Shown piece after piece: positions 26,101 through 34,980 of a DNA stretch of 41,111 bases. The first letter of the stretch is position 1, and every line of letters begins with the position of its first letter. Source of the DNA: JAJNBD01 sp964471475 (GTDB lineage: Bacteria > Pseudomonadota > Gammaproteobacteria > CAISUE01); NCBI GenBank assembly GCA_964471475.1, contig CAYYFQ010000016.1:1-41111 (forward strand), read 5' to 3'. The position numbers and the translations under genes are program-made. Under the pieces are notes generated by a model, which saw nothing but the letters and a program-made list of their open reading frames with translations, was not told the DNA's origin and made no database searches.

Positions 26101-29100
26101 TACTTGAAAATCTTTACGCCCAACATACTCAATATTTCCATCGGGTAAATAGCGAACTAAATCACCCGTTTTATAAAGATACGCATTTTTTTGAAATGGA
26201 TTTACAATGAATTTTTCCGCCGTTAATTCAGAGTGATTTAAATAACCACGTGCCAACCCTACGCCAGCAATATGCAATTCTCCAATAACACCCAAGGGAA
26301 CTGGGTTTAAATCATTATCTAAGACATATACACGCATGTTAGCAATAGGCTTACCAATTAAATGAACATCGCCTTGGATCACTTGTTTTCCTAATGCGTA
26401 AATACTGGTTTCTGTTGGTCCATAATAGTTAAATAGTTTGCATGCACGAGACCAATAACTTCCTGTCGATACATCACATACTTCTCCAGCATAGATAATG
26501 CCTCGTAAATATTTATAATCTATTTTAGGTAATAAAGATAATAATGCTGGAGGCAAATATACATAGTGAATACTCTGAGATTGAAGATAGGCACTCAATA
26601 ACCCCACATCTTTTCTTGTTGCTTCACTCAATAAATGCAGCTCTCCTCCATTCAATAAAGCGCTAAAAAATTCCGATACGGAAACATCAAAAACATAATG
26701 AGTAAAAGCAGCAGATTTTTCACTCGCTTTAAAATCATAGACTTTTTTTAAAGCGAATAATGTATTGATAACACTTCGATGCTCTACCATTACACCTTTT
26801 GGCTTTCCAGTAGTACCACTTGTATAAATAACATAAGCAAGCTGTTGAGCGTTCCCCACAGAATGGACATTAGCAAAATTTTGTTGCTTAAGTAGCTGAC
26901 ATGTTTCTTCAGAATCTATGATGAGTGTAGAAAAATCACATTTAAATTTCTCGCTAATCGCAAGACAATTTTGCTGAGTAATAACCACTTTTGCTTGGGC
27001 GTCATGAAGAATATAACAAATACGTTCTTCAGGATATGCCGGATCAATAGGTACATAAGCTGCACCAGACTTCAAAACGCCTAGAATGGTAATAATCATG
27101 TCGCAAGAACGCTCTATACACAAAGCAATTAAATCATCGCCTTCAATAGCATATCTCTTACGCAAATAGTGTGCCAGTTGATTCGCTCTTTCATTCAGTT
27201 TTTTGTAAGTAAGTTTTACATCTTGATAGACAAGTGCAATATGATTTGGTGTGCGCTGAGCTTGCTCTTCAAACAACTGATGAATCATTTTTTGCTGCGG
27301 GTAGTTTTGCTCTGTGTGATTCCAATCATAAATCAATTGCTGATACTCCATCGCGCTAAGCACTTGATACATACTTAATCGCTTGGAAGACTCTTCCATC
27401 ATCTGAGTCAAAATATTTTTATAATGCTCTACCCATCGTCGCATCGTGGATTCATAAAAAAGATTTGTCGCATAAGTAACCATCCCTTGAAAATTCGATG
27501 AAGAATCATCAATTGAAAATTCTAAATCAAAACGTGTTACAGCATGGAGCTTTGTAATATCCACCACATCGTAGTAGCGTGCATATTGTCCTTCTTTTTG
27601 TCCAAAGCTTTGCACGGCAAACATAACCTGAAACAAAGGATGACGGCTAATATCACGCACGACATTTAATTCTTGTATCAATCTTTCAAAAGGAATATCT
27701 TGATGCTGGTGTGCTTCAATAAGATGTTGGTGGATTTGATCCATTAAATGTGTAACAGACAGATCTGTATTCAATTGCTCTCGATGAAGCAACATGTTGA
27801 CAAAAAATCCTATTGAATCTTTAGTTATTTCATAATGTCGATTAGCAATTGGGCTCCCCAAAATAATATCTTTTTGTCCACTATATTTATTAAGCAATAC
27901 ATAAAATCCAGCTAAAAGAACAGTGTATATGCTATACCCATGCATTTTTGCAAAAGTTCGCAATTGTGTTGATAGCTGCGATGTAAAATGAAAAGTAAGA
28001 TTAGCTCCCGCATAACCAACTTCCGTTGTTCTTGGTTTGTCTGTCGCTAAATGTAGCGGTTCATATCCTGATAATCGTTTACTCCAATAAGTTAATTGTT
28101 TCTCAAGCTCTGTGCCTGATAAATATTCCCTTTGCCACATAGCAAAATCTTTATATTGAATGGGCAAATTGGGCAAGCTCAGTGGCTTATTAAAATGATA
28201 ATGCTCATAATAGGAAATCAATTCTTGCTGAAAAATATCAGTCGACCACCCATCACTTGCAATATGGTGCATATTGACAAGCAAATAATTTTCTTTGGCA
28301 TCCCGTACGGTATATACGCAGATACGTATCGGAAACTCGCTTCTTAAATCAAAGGGCTTATTTATATCATCTGTGAGGTATTGTTTACACTCATTCCATG
28401 TCTTGCAAGATCGTATTTGAATGTTTAGCAGCGTTTTTTGAATCAACTGGTACTCTTTACCCGTTTCATCTTGAGAAAACAAGCTGCGCAAAATCTCATG
28501 GCGAGCAACAATAGATTGAAACGCTTGCATTACAGCATCTAAAGAAACGTCTTTTTTTAATTTCACGAGCCTTGGTAAATGGTAAGCCGATGTACCTTCC
28601 TCATATTGCTCAATAAACCATAGACGCTCTTGAGCAAAAGACAATGGGTAATGGGTGAGCTCGTTAGCAGGAGGGATGATGATATTTTTTGTGGTGATGG
28701 TTTCAATTGATTTTGCTAATTGCGATATCGTTTTTGAGCGAAAAATTTCGGACACCTGAAAATGAATATTAAATCGCCGACTTAAGCGATGCGCCATTTG
28801 GATAGCCAACAAAGAATTTCCACCAAGTTGAAAAAAATTACTCTGCGCACCGATGCTATTGACAGAAAACATTTCCGCATACATATCGCAAATCTGCTGC
28901 TCTATTATGTTGCATGGCGGAACATAGATATCAATTTTTTCTCGTCTCGCTTGAGGAAGTGCTTTTCTATTGAGTTTACCATTCACGTTCAAAGGAAATT
29001 TTTCTAAATAAACTAAGACGGCGGGAATCATATAGTCGGGCAAATAACGTGACAAATAATTCAAGATATCAGCCTCATCTAAAATGGTATCTGCCACATA

Positions 29101-32100
29101 ATAACCAACCAAATATTGATAAATGCTATTTTTCTGATGCTGTTGAGCTAAAACTACCGCTTGTTTAATTCCCGGGTATTGCAGCAATCGATGCTCGATT
29201 TCTCCAAGCTCCACTCGAAAACCTCGCACCTTTACTTGAAAGTCTTTACGCCCTATGTATTCAATATTGCCATCAGTAAAATATCGAGCCAGATCTCCTG
29301 TTTTATAAAGATAAGTTTCTTTATCAAAAGGATTGGGAATAAATCTCTCCGCCATCAATTCCGGTCGATTTAAATAACCATGAGCTAACCCTATACCCCC
29401 AACATATAATTCTCCAATAACGCCAATGGGTACAGGTTGTCGCATTGAGTTTAAAATATACACCTTGGCATCGACCGCCCTTCCAATTAAACTCATTATT
29501 TCAGGCTTGTCATATTTTCTATAAGTTGTGTACGGGGCTTCTGCTAAGCCATAAAAATTATACAAATAAGCAGACAACCGAGAAAAAAATTGATTTTGCA
29601 ATTCGACCGACAAAAATTCTCCTGCACAAAAAACATGTTTCAAATCAACATTTTCTTCAAGCCCGATATGACCGAGTAATACATGTAAAAAAGACGGCGT
29701 AAAATTAGCAACAGTAATTTTGTTTTTTAGAATGGTACGAACAAATAAAGCAGGATCTATTTCAGCATTAGGGGGCGCAATGACCAAAGAAGCACCAATA
29801 AAGAGTGGAAATAAAAACTCTTCAGGAGCACGAATTGATTTGAAAAGAAATTTATCTGTTGAAGTAAAACAAAAAACATCTTTTGCCCAATATTCACATC
29901 TAGAAAAAGTACGATGAGATAACATCACACCCTTAGGGACACCAGTAGACCCTGATGTGTAAACTAAAAAAGCAAGATAGTTAATATTGTGATGACGGGT
30001 AATATTCTGCGTTGGTTCTAAAAATTTTTGTGTTACATCACAAAAAATAAGATCTGAAGAAAGATCAACCAATCGGTTTGATTTTTCATCAACCAGTATG
30101 ATAGATAGTTTTGTATCATCCAAGATAGCTAACAACCGCTCATGCGGTTCTGCTATATCCAAAGGCACGCAGGCGCCCCCCGCTTTTAAAACCCCTAAAA
30201 TACCAATAATCATATCTACTGAACGCTCCATAAAAATACCCACTGGCGTTTCAATACTGACATGAAATCTTTTTAAATAATGCGCTAATTGATTGGCTCT
30301 TTGATTTAATTCGTTATAAGTGAGAGAGTTATTTTCATAAACAATAGCAATATTGTCCGGCGTTCGCTCAACTTGTGCTTCAAAAATTTCGCTAATGCTT
30401 TTATCTATTGTGTAGCTATTGTCGGGTAAATTCCAGCCATAAACTATTTCCTGATATTCTTCAAGCGCCAATATGTCATACGCTTTTAATGGTTTATCAG
30501 TATCATTAACCATTTGCGACAGAATCGCCATATAATTATTTGCGAAGCGTTCAAGCGTCGATTCGGTAAAAAGATTTTCATCATAAAGCATCATGCCGCG
30601 AAGCGTTGATTGAGAATCATCGATAAGACATCCAAGATCACACGCCGTCATTGGTTGTACGATGTTTATCTGATGAAAATACTGCGCAAATGCTTCATTT
30701 TTTTGACCAAAATTTTGAACCGCAAAGGTGACTTGAAATAAAGCATGTCGACTTGTATCACGCTCCTCCCCGATAGCTTGGACTAAGTGCTCAAAAGGAA
30801 TATCTTGATTTTGCTGTGCTTCAATCAGATGCTGATGAATCTGCGCCATTAACTGCACAATAGATTGATGCACATCAAGCTGTTCGCGCTGCACCCACAT
30901 GTTCACAAAAAAACCAATTAAATCTTGGGTAGCTTCGTGGGATCGGTTCGTCATTGGTGTGCCAAGCATAATATCTTCTTGTCCACTATATTGATTGAGC
31001 AACACGTAAAACCCTGCAAGAAGAATAGTATATAAAGTATATCCGTGCGATTGAGCAAAACCTCTTAATTGGATAGAAAGCTCAGACGATAAAACAAAGG
31101 GAAATGTGGTTGCGGCGTAGCTTAGCTGAGAGGGTCTAGGTTTATCTATTGCAAGATACAATGTTTCACAATCTGCCAAACGTGCGCGCCAATAATTCAA
31201 TTGTTTTTCAAATCGATCCGCGGAAAAATCATTTCGTTGCCATACCGCAAAATCTTTATATTGAATCAAAAGCGTTGGTAAGAAAAACAATTTATTCAGA
31301 TGATAATATTCATAATAAGCTAGCAATTCTTTTTGAAAAATATCGATAGACCAGCCGTCACTCGCGATGTGATGCATGTTCACCAATAAATAATGCGCTT
31401 TATTTTCTACCACTTCATACAAACACACACGTACTGGATACTCAGTGCTTAAATTAAATCGTCTATTTACATCCTCATTAAGATATTGCTGATATTCATC
31501 CCATGTTTTACATGATAGAGTAGAAATTGTCAGTGGTGTTTTTTGAATGCATTGAAAATACTTTCCCGTATCATCTTGGATAAAGAAAGTGCGTAAAATT
31601 TCATGACGTTCCACAATAGATTGTAGCGCTTGCGTTAAGGCTGAAAGAGAAATGTCTTCGCTTAATCTCAGGACGTTTGGGATATGATAAGCTCCTTCGC
31701 CATGCTCATATTGCTCGATAAAACAAAGACTTTCTTGGGCAAAAGATAATGGATAATTCATTGATGCTTCGGCAGCAGGAATGATCATCTTTTTTGTCGT
31801 GATCGTCTCAATAAATTTCGCTAATGCTTCAATCGTTTTTGCGCGAAAAATTTCAGCTATCGGCAAATAAACATCCAACATTCGACTTAAACGATGCGCC
31901 AATTGAATCGCAAGAATGGAATTTCCACCTAAAGCAAAAAAATTTGCGCGTATACTTATGCACTCATATGGAAGCGAAAAAATTTCCGCATAAATACCAC
32001 AAAGCTGTTTTTCTATGGCATTGCGTGGCGCTACAAAGTTATCAGCATCTGACCACGCTGGTTGCGGCAATACTTTGATATTCAATTTTCCATTTGTTGT

Positions 32101-34953
32101 CAGAGGAAAACTCTTCACATGGACTAAGATCGATGGCACCATATAGTCAGGCAACGACTTTTCAAGTGTGACAACTATGGCATTATGATCTAGCGCATGA
32201 TCAGCTACATAATAGCCAACAAGATATTTGCTGTAAGATGTTTTTTGCTCAAAAGCCAGAACCACTGCTTGCTTGATTTCAGGGTAATCCAATAATTTTT
32301 TTTCTATCTCCGTCAGTTCAACTCGGTAACCTCGAATTTTAACTTGGCCATCATTGCGCCCTATATATTCAATATTGCCACCAGGCAAGTACCGAGCTAG
32401 ATCACCTGTGTTATAAAGGCGATCATTTTCTTGAAAAGGATTGGCGATGAATTTTTCGTCAGTTAATTGAGGTTGCTTCAGATAGCCGCGAGCTAAACCA
32501 GCACCACCCACGTATAATTCCCCAATAGCACCTATTGGAAGGAGATTCAGATGTCGATCTAAAATATAACCCGTTCTACCGCAAATAGCTTTTCCAATCG
32601 GAATACTTCGCAGATTGATGATATCGTCTTCACTCACTGGATAAACAGTACTAAATGTTGTACTTTCTGTGGGGCCATAGCCATTCAAAAGATGCTTAGG
32701 TTTATCTGGTGACTTCAATAAAGCTTGTACTAACGCATAATTTAATGGCTCCCCACCAATGAGCAAATACTCTATGGTATTAAAAATATTTTTTGAAGAA
32801 AGATACAACTGATCAAAAAGTGTTTTTGTTAACCAGAGGATATTAATTTTATTTTCTACTAAATAATTTTTAAAGTGCTCTGGATAAGCAAACAAACTCA
32901 ATGTATCTTTAGGTATAAATAATGTCGCCCCATTGAGCAAAGCAGTATAAATTTCAAAAGTGGCCGCATCAAAAGCAATATCAGCTAACTGTACGATGGC
33001 ATGTTCACGGCAGACAGTGAGGTAACCCGGTTTTTTTGTTAATGAAACAACATTTCGGTGTTCAATCATCACCCCTTTGGGTTTTGCTGTTGTACCACTG
33101 GTATAAATCACATACGCAAGATGATGATTGGCACTCCTCGAGTGATCGAGATTAATGACAGGTTGCATACTCAGCAATTTTTGTGTTTCTTGAGTCTCCA
33201 AAAAAAGCGCGCTGACTTCATTAGTAAATTTATTTTTATGCGCTTGATGCGTAATGATCATTTTTATTGAAGACTCGTCAAACAGATAACAATTGTGATC
33301 ATCAAGATGACGTGAAGAAATGGGTACGTAAGCCCCGCCAGATTTTAATATTGCAAGAAACGAGATAACCATTTGTTCTGAACGTTCTAAACATACCGCG
33401 ATTAAATTATCTGCTTTTATGGTATATGTTTTTTTCAAATAATGCGCCAATTGATTCGCTTTTTCATTCAGCTCACGATAGGTGAGCTTTCTCTCTTCAC
33501 AAACAAGCGCAATTTGATCTGGCATCTTTGCCGATTGTTCTTCAAATAATTCATGAATGGTTTTATTCGTCGGATAACGAGGCTCTGTTTTATTCCATCT
33601 GGACGTTATGGTGTTATGCTCTTCATCGCTCAGGCACGAAAGTGTTTTCAAGGAAAGCGTCGGTTCAGTTAATACTTTTTCTAACAATATGTCAAAATGT
33701 TGATGCATTTGTTTTAACAAAGCCTCATCCACCCATTCAGGAAAGCCAATTAATCCGTAGTGCAATACATTTTCTTTTTCTTGATAAAAAAACCCAAGCT
33801 TGGCTCCCCCAAGCCCCCCCACTAATCGATGCGACATTGATTCAGGCGTAGCATCAAGCACCGGACCATAAATAAATAAGTCCGACTGAGCAAAAGACAC
33901 CGCAAAATCATGTGATTTTTCTTTTAAAGCAGAAATAATATCGATTCTACTGACAGCCCAATGATTTCTTAAATCACTATTTTCTTTTTCTGTCATTACA
34001 TACTCAAGAAAAGTTCCTACACGTTCAAAAAAATAAAACGGCGTATTCACAAAAGCACCTTTCAACTGAATATATTTCTTACCTCGCATATTCACCGGAA
34101 AAGAAATCACAAGCTCTTCTTGATTAGCATACATACTAATTAAAATAGCCCATACCGCTTTTAATATATGAAAGAGTGAAACCTTATTTTGCAGACTAAA
34201 ATGCTTTAAGCGAACATAAAGTTCTTGCTCTAACAGATATAATTGATGAACTGCTTCAGCTTTGTTGCGAGCCCCATAACAGCTCGGTGGGAAGTGAATT
34301 TGTAACGGATATTGATTTAAGTTATCTATCCAAAATTGAACATTGCTTTTTTTTATTAACTCTTTTTCTTCAAGTAAATATTCTTTGAGAATATTAAGCT
34401 CAGCTGTATCTCTACTATCCAAATCAATGGGATGATGATAATAACACCCAATCCGATCCATTAAGGCATCAAATTGGGTCCCATCCAAAATGATGTGGTG
34501 AAAAATTGGCAAAAAGGTAGTTATTTGCGTTTGCTCATGGAAAATTAAAACAAAGCGAAATAAGGGACCTTGAGCAAGATCAAAAGGCTGAGAAATCGCT
34601 TGTTTCAATATCGTGTGAAACTGCTCGTCATGATTGACTGAGTAATAAGTGAGCTCCGCCACCTGATCATGTTTAATGATTTGCCGCAATGCCTCATTCT
34701 GTTCAACAAACGTTGTACGCAAATGATAATTCGTATTCACCAAAATCTGCAGCGCCATTTCTAAGCGCAAAAAATCAGGTGGCGTAGAATAATGAAAAAT
34801 GCCGTAAACGTGATAACGAAATTGTTCTTCCGGCGGCAACCGCAAAGCTTCAATCCAGAATATTTTACTGTAAGCGCTGGCGGTAAAATTATTTATCAGT
34901 GTGTCTCCGCTGTCGAGCACAAGCAAATCCTTAATATGTATTTTTTTTTGCAT
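23137..34953 (-). CDS. nonribosomal peptide synthetase, C-A-T-C-A-T-C-A-T-C-T-TE
   Basis: A single giant protein of about 3938 residues that assembles an acylated or capped peptide on carrier domains. Residue numbers below count from the TTG at 34980, so subtract 9 for the ATG start. Condensation motifs are HHIILDG at 161 and HHIASDG at 1203, 2238 and 3285. There are three adenylation domains with intact A10 lysines (NGKL...) and four carrier domains with FFxLGGNS serines near 1020, 2054, 3100 and 3648. A terminal thioesterase-fold domain has GACIGG. No epimerisation or methylation domain is seen. The fourth module lacks an adenylation domain. I prefer ATG 34953 over the TTG, which lacks a ribosome-binding site. 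The ATG itself has only weak GGAA/GAAAAG upstream. The end is encoded inside an inverted repeat. No MbtH-like gene or phosphopantetheinyl transferase is nearby. Confidence 0.93.
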   Translation of the reverse strand: MQKKIHIKDLLVLDSGDTLINNFTASAYSKIFWIEALRLPPEEQFRYHVYGIFHYSTPPDFLRLEMALQILVNTNYHLRTTFVEQNEALRQIIKHDQVAELTYYSVNHDEQFHTILKQAISQPFDLAQGPLFRFVLIFHEQTQITTFLPIFHHIILDGTQFDALMDRIGCYYHHPIDLDSRDTAELNILKEYLLEEKELIKKSNVQFWIDNLNQYPLQIHFPPSCYGARNKAEAVHQLYLLEQELYVRLKHFSLQNKVSLFHILKAVWAILISMYANQEELVISFPVNMRGKKYIQLKGAFVNTPFYFFERVGTFLEYVMTEKENSDLRNHWAVSRIDIISALKEKSHDFAVSFAQSDLFIYGPVLDATPESMSHRLVGGLGGAKLGFFYQEKENVLHYGLIGFPEWVDEALLKQMHQHFDILLEKVLTEPTLSLKTLSCLSDEEHNTITSRWNKTEPRYPTNKTIHELFEEQSAKMPDQIALVCEERKLTYRELNEKANQLAHYLKKTYTIKADNLIAVCLERSEQMVISFLAILKSGGAYVPISSRHLDDHNCYLFDESSIKMIITHQAHKNKFTNEVSALFLETQETQKLLSMQPVINLDHSRSANHHLAYVIYTSGTTAKPKGVMIEHRNVVSLTKKPGYLTVCREHAIVQLADIAFDAATFEIYTALLNGATLFIPKDTLSLFAYPEHFKNYLVENKINILWLTKTLFDQLYLSSKNIFNTIEYLLIGGEPLNYALVQALLKSPDKPKHLLNGYGPTESTTFSTVYPVSEDDIINLRSIPIGKAICGRTGYILDRHLNLLPIGAIGELYVGGAGLARGYLKQPQLTDEKFIANPFQENDRLYNTGDLARYLPGGNIEYIGRNDGQVKIRGYRVELTEIEKKLLDYPEIKQAVVLAFEQKTSYSKYLVGYYVADHALDHNAIVVTLEKSLPDYMVPSILVHVKSFPLTTNGKLNIKVLPQPAWSDADNFVAPRNAIEKQLCGIYAEIFSLPYECISIRANFFALGGNSILAIQLAHRLSRMLDVYLPIAEIFRAKTIEALAKFIETITTKKMIIPAAEASMNYPLSFAQESLCFIEQYEHGEGAYHIPNVLRLSEDISLSALTQALQSIVERHEILRTFFIQDDTGKYFQCIQKTPLTISTLSCKTWDEYQQYLNEDVNRRFNLSTEYPVRVCLYEVVENKAHYLLVNMHHIASDGWSIDIFQKELLAYYEYYHLNKLFFLPTLLIQYKDFAVWQRNDFSADRFEKQLNYWRARLADCETLYLAIDKPRPSQLSYAATTFPFVLSSELSIQLRGFAQSHGYTLYTILLAGFYVLLNQYSGQEDIMLGTPMTNRSHEATQDLIGFFVNMWVQREQLDVHQSIVQLMAQIHQHLIEAQQNQDIPFEHLVQAIGEERDTSRHALFQVTFAVQNFGQKNEAFAQYFHQINIVQPMTACDLGCLIDDSQSTLRGMMLYDENLFTESTLERFANNYMAILSQMVNDTDKPLKAYDILALEEYQEIVYGWNLPDNSYTIDKSISEIFEAQVERTPDNIAIVYENNSLTYNELNQRANQLAHYLKRFHVSIETPVGIFMERSVDMIIGILGVLKAGGACVPLDIAEPHERLLAILDDTKLSIILVDEKSNRLVDLSSDLIFCDVTQKFLEPTQNITRHHNINYLAFLVYTSGSTGVPKGVMLSHRTFSRCEYWAKDVFCFTSTDKFLFKSIRAPEEFLFPLFIGASLVIAPPNAEIDPALFVRTILKNKITVANFTPSFLHVLLGHIGLEENVDLKHVFCAGEFLSVELQNQFFSRLSAYLYNFYGLAEAPYTTYRKYDKPEIMSLIGRAVDAKVYILNSMRQPVPIGVIGELYVGGIGLAHGYLNRPELMAERFIPNPFDKETYLYKTGDLARYFTDGNIEYIGRKDFQVKVRGFRVELGEIEHRLLQYPGIKQAVVLAQQHQKNSIYQYLVGYYVADTILDEADILNYLSRYLPDYMIPAVLVYLEKFPLNVNGKLNRKALPQARREKIDIYVPPCNIIEQQICDMYAEMFSVNSIGAQSNFFQLGGNSLLAIQMAHRLSRRFNIHFQVSEIFRSKTISQLAKSIETITTKNIIIPPANELTHYPLSFAQERLWFIEQYEEGTSAYHLPRLVKLKKDVSLDAVMQAFQSIVARHEILRSLFSQDETGKEYQLIQKTLLNIQIRSCKTWNECKQYLTDDINKPFDLRSEFPIRICVYTVRDAKENYLLVNMHHIASDGWSTDIFQQELISYYEHYHFNKPLSLPNLPIQYKDFAMWQREYLSGTELEKQLTYWSKRLSGYEPLHLATDKPRTTEVGYAGANLTFHFTSQLSTQLRTFAKMHGYSIYTVLLAGFYVLLNKYSGQKDIILGSPIANRHYEITKDSIGFFVNMLLHREQLNTDLSVTHLMDQIHQHLIEAHQHQDIPFERLIQELNVVRDISRHPLFQVMFAVQSFGQKEGQYARYYDVVDITKLHAVTRFDLEFSIDDSSSNFQGMVTYATNLFYESTMRRWVEHYKNILTQMMEESSKRLSMYQVLSAMEYQQLIYDWNHTEQNYPQQKMIHQLFEEQAQRTPNHIALVYQDVKLTYKKLNERANQLAHYLRKRYAIEGDDLIALCIERSCDMIITILGVLKSGAAYVPIDPAYPEERICYILHDAQAKVVITQQNCLAISEKFKCDFSTLIIDSEETCQLLKQQNFANVHSVGNAQQLAYVIYTSGTTGKPKGVMVEHRSVINTLFALKKVYDFKASEKSAAFTHYVFDVSVSEFFSALLNGGELHLLSEATRKDVGLLSAYLQSQSIHYVYLPPALLSLLPKIDYKYLRGIIYAGEVCDVSTGSYWSRACKLFNYYGPTETSIYALGKQVIQGDVHLIGKPIANMRVYVLDNDLNPVPLGVIGELHIAGVGLARGYLNHSELTAEKFIVNPFQKNAYLYKTGDLVRYLPDGNIEYVGRKDFQVKIRGFRVELGEIEHQLLQYPRIKQASVLVQQHQKKSSIHQYLVGYYVADIALDEDDILDYLSRHLPEYMIPNTLVPLEKLPLNINGKLDRQALPQPAWKNMGDYLAPRNVIEEYICDIYAEMFSLPADSISVQENFFRLGGNSLLAIQVAHRLSRRFDVHFPIAEIFRTKTIAQLAKSIETLTTKNIIIPRAEELAYYPLSFSQERLWFIEQYEQGTAAYHMPRLAKLTEGVSLEALTQALKSIVARHEVLRTLFVQDVLGKDYQWVRDEPLNIHIRSCKTFDEYQQYLKDDVNTPFDLRSEYPIRICLYNVLELNERYLLVNMHHIASDGWSIDIFQKEVVAYYEHYHFNKPLSLPNLFIQYKDFAVWQKRRLSGDKFEKQLTYWQNRLANYEMLQLPMSKPRPARLSYEGNTFFFYFTEELSSQLRAFAQKHEFSLYVVLLSGFYLLMHQCSGQKDIMLGTPVANRHYESLKDLIGSCVNVIAQREHLDVEKSIIYLMTQVHQHLIDAQRYQDIPFEQLIQKLNVERDISRHPLFQVMFSVQSFGLKEEKFAHYLESVDITDIHPITRFDISCFISTAKSTFKGLISYATHLFDESVMQQLLQHYIHILTQMLNVPNQSLDAYQVISGWDQIKQHSSVDRFPNKAEVVCVAPRDEFERKIGRVFSEILALSMDSINVCADFFQLGGNSVLAMQLASRLSQCVGQDFSITEIFRSRTIEKLAKSLQKISFPLEIENFIVPLREADPKHPLFIISGGHGEGFISFMPIVDSLKFDGSIYGIRSRVFDPHWTIPKTLREQAEAVFKSIRKIQPKGPYYFLGACIGGSLAVQLQQLAEEARETPGVVFLINSRPLFNQPFDLTSETILVKVKNYYYRLKEFHLTSKATFFSKVKYIFKRGYLEIYHGVLAKSEKYYRLLYSGDPVWLQSELHLLLSSDENTPELTFNNWKSFFDKDVYLYPLNGTHASIYTEESAAIAAIIDESLLDLF
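23140..23895 (-). other. NRPS terminal thioesterase domain with Cys nucleophile
   Basis: Alpha/beta-hydrolase release domain beginning at HPLFIISGGHGEG. The nucleophile elbow is GACIGGSLA with C3782 where most thioesterases have Ser. The residue 27 positions later, usually the catalytic Asp, is N3809 in FLINSRP. The His is H3924 in NGTHASIY. The apparent triad is therefore Cys-Asn-His. Cys nucleophiles are known in some release domains, such as the beta-lactone-forming ObiF and the beta-lactam-forming SulM, so hydrolysis should not be assumed. Confidence 0.75.
23930..25520 (-). other. NRPS module 4, C and T domains without adenylation domain
   Basis: C4 has HHIASDG at 3285 and ends near 3600. 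A short linker leads straight into a carrier domain (FERKIGRVFSEIL to FFQLGGNSVLAMQL, serine near 3648). There is no room for an adenylation domain of about 500 residues. The carrier must be loaded in trans, receive the chain directly, or serve as a waiting site before release. Confidence 0.8.
25031..25071. repeat. 41-bp exact intragenic repeat (copy in C4)
   Basis: Identical to 28172-28212 over 41 bases, within longer similar DNA. It encodes the same part of condensation domains C4 and C3. Identity at synonymous positions points to recent duplication or gene conversion between modules. Confidence 0.9.
25830..28655 (-). other. NRPS module 3, C and A domains
   Basis: C3 is intact (HHIASDG at 2238). 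A3 is canonical: VIYTSGTTGKPKG, FDVSVSEFF, NYYGPTETS, NGKLDRQ. Pocket residues read by eye are D-V-S-Y-I-A-Y-I-Y-K. I cannot match this to a known amino acid with confidence, though D at the first position indicates an alpha-amino acid. Carrier T3 follows at about 25790-25565. Confidence 0.7.
28172..28212. repeat. 41-bp exact intragenic repeat (copy in C3)
   Basis: Partner of the copy at 25031-25071, in the same orientation, about 3.1 kb apart, which is one module length. Confidence 0.9.
28965..31760 (-). other. NRPS module 2, C and A domains (atypical A2 pocket)
   Basis: C2 is intact (HHIASDG at 1203). A2 keeps A3 (VYTSGSTGVPKG), A7, A8 and the A10 lysine (NGKLNRK). Its A4 region reads FKSIRAPEEFLFPL, about four residues shorter than relatives that read KSPxSFDASVWEFF, so the Asp that anchors the alpha-amino group is missing. 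A5 reads FYGLAEAPY instead of YGPTE. The domain may take a substrate without a normal alpha-amino group, or be inactive. Carrier T2 follows at about 28925-28700. Confidence 0.7.
32070..34890 (-). other. NRPS module 1, C and A domains (starter condensation; valine-like A1)
   Basis: The protein begins with a condensation domain that has an intact HHIILDG (residue 161) but a divergent start without the usual YPLSFAQ opening. This is the architecture of synthetases that begin by acylating the first amino acid. A1 has A3 VIYTSGTTAKPKG, A5 NGYGPTEST, A7 and A8 intact. Reading the ten pocket residues against gramicidin synthetase PheA by eye gives D-A-F-W-L-G-G-T-F-K, one conservative change from a known valine code. 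Carrier T1 follows at about 32030-31810. Confidence 0.75.
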
Positions 34954-34980
34954 CTTTTCGAATTTTTCATTCCGTATCAA

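Noticed and set aside
34954..34980. TTG start nine codons upstream for the NRPS
   Set aside because: No ribosome-binding site precedes it. The ATG at 34953 is the better, though still weak, start.
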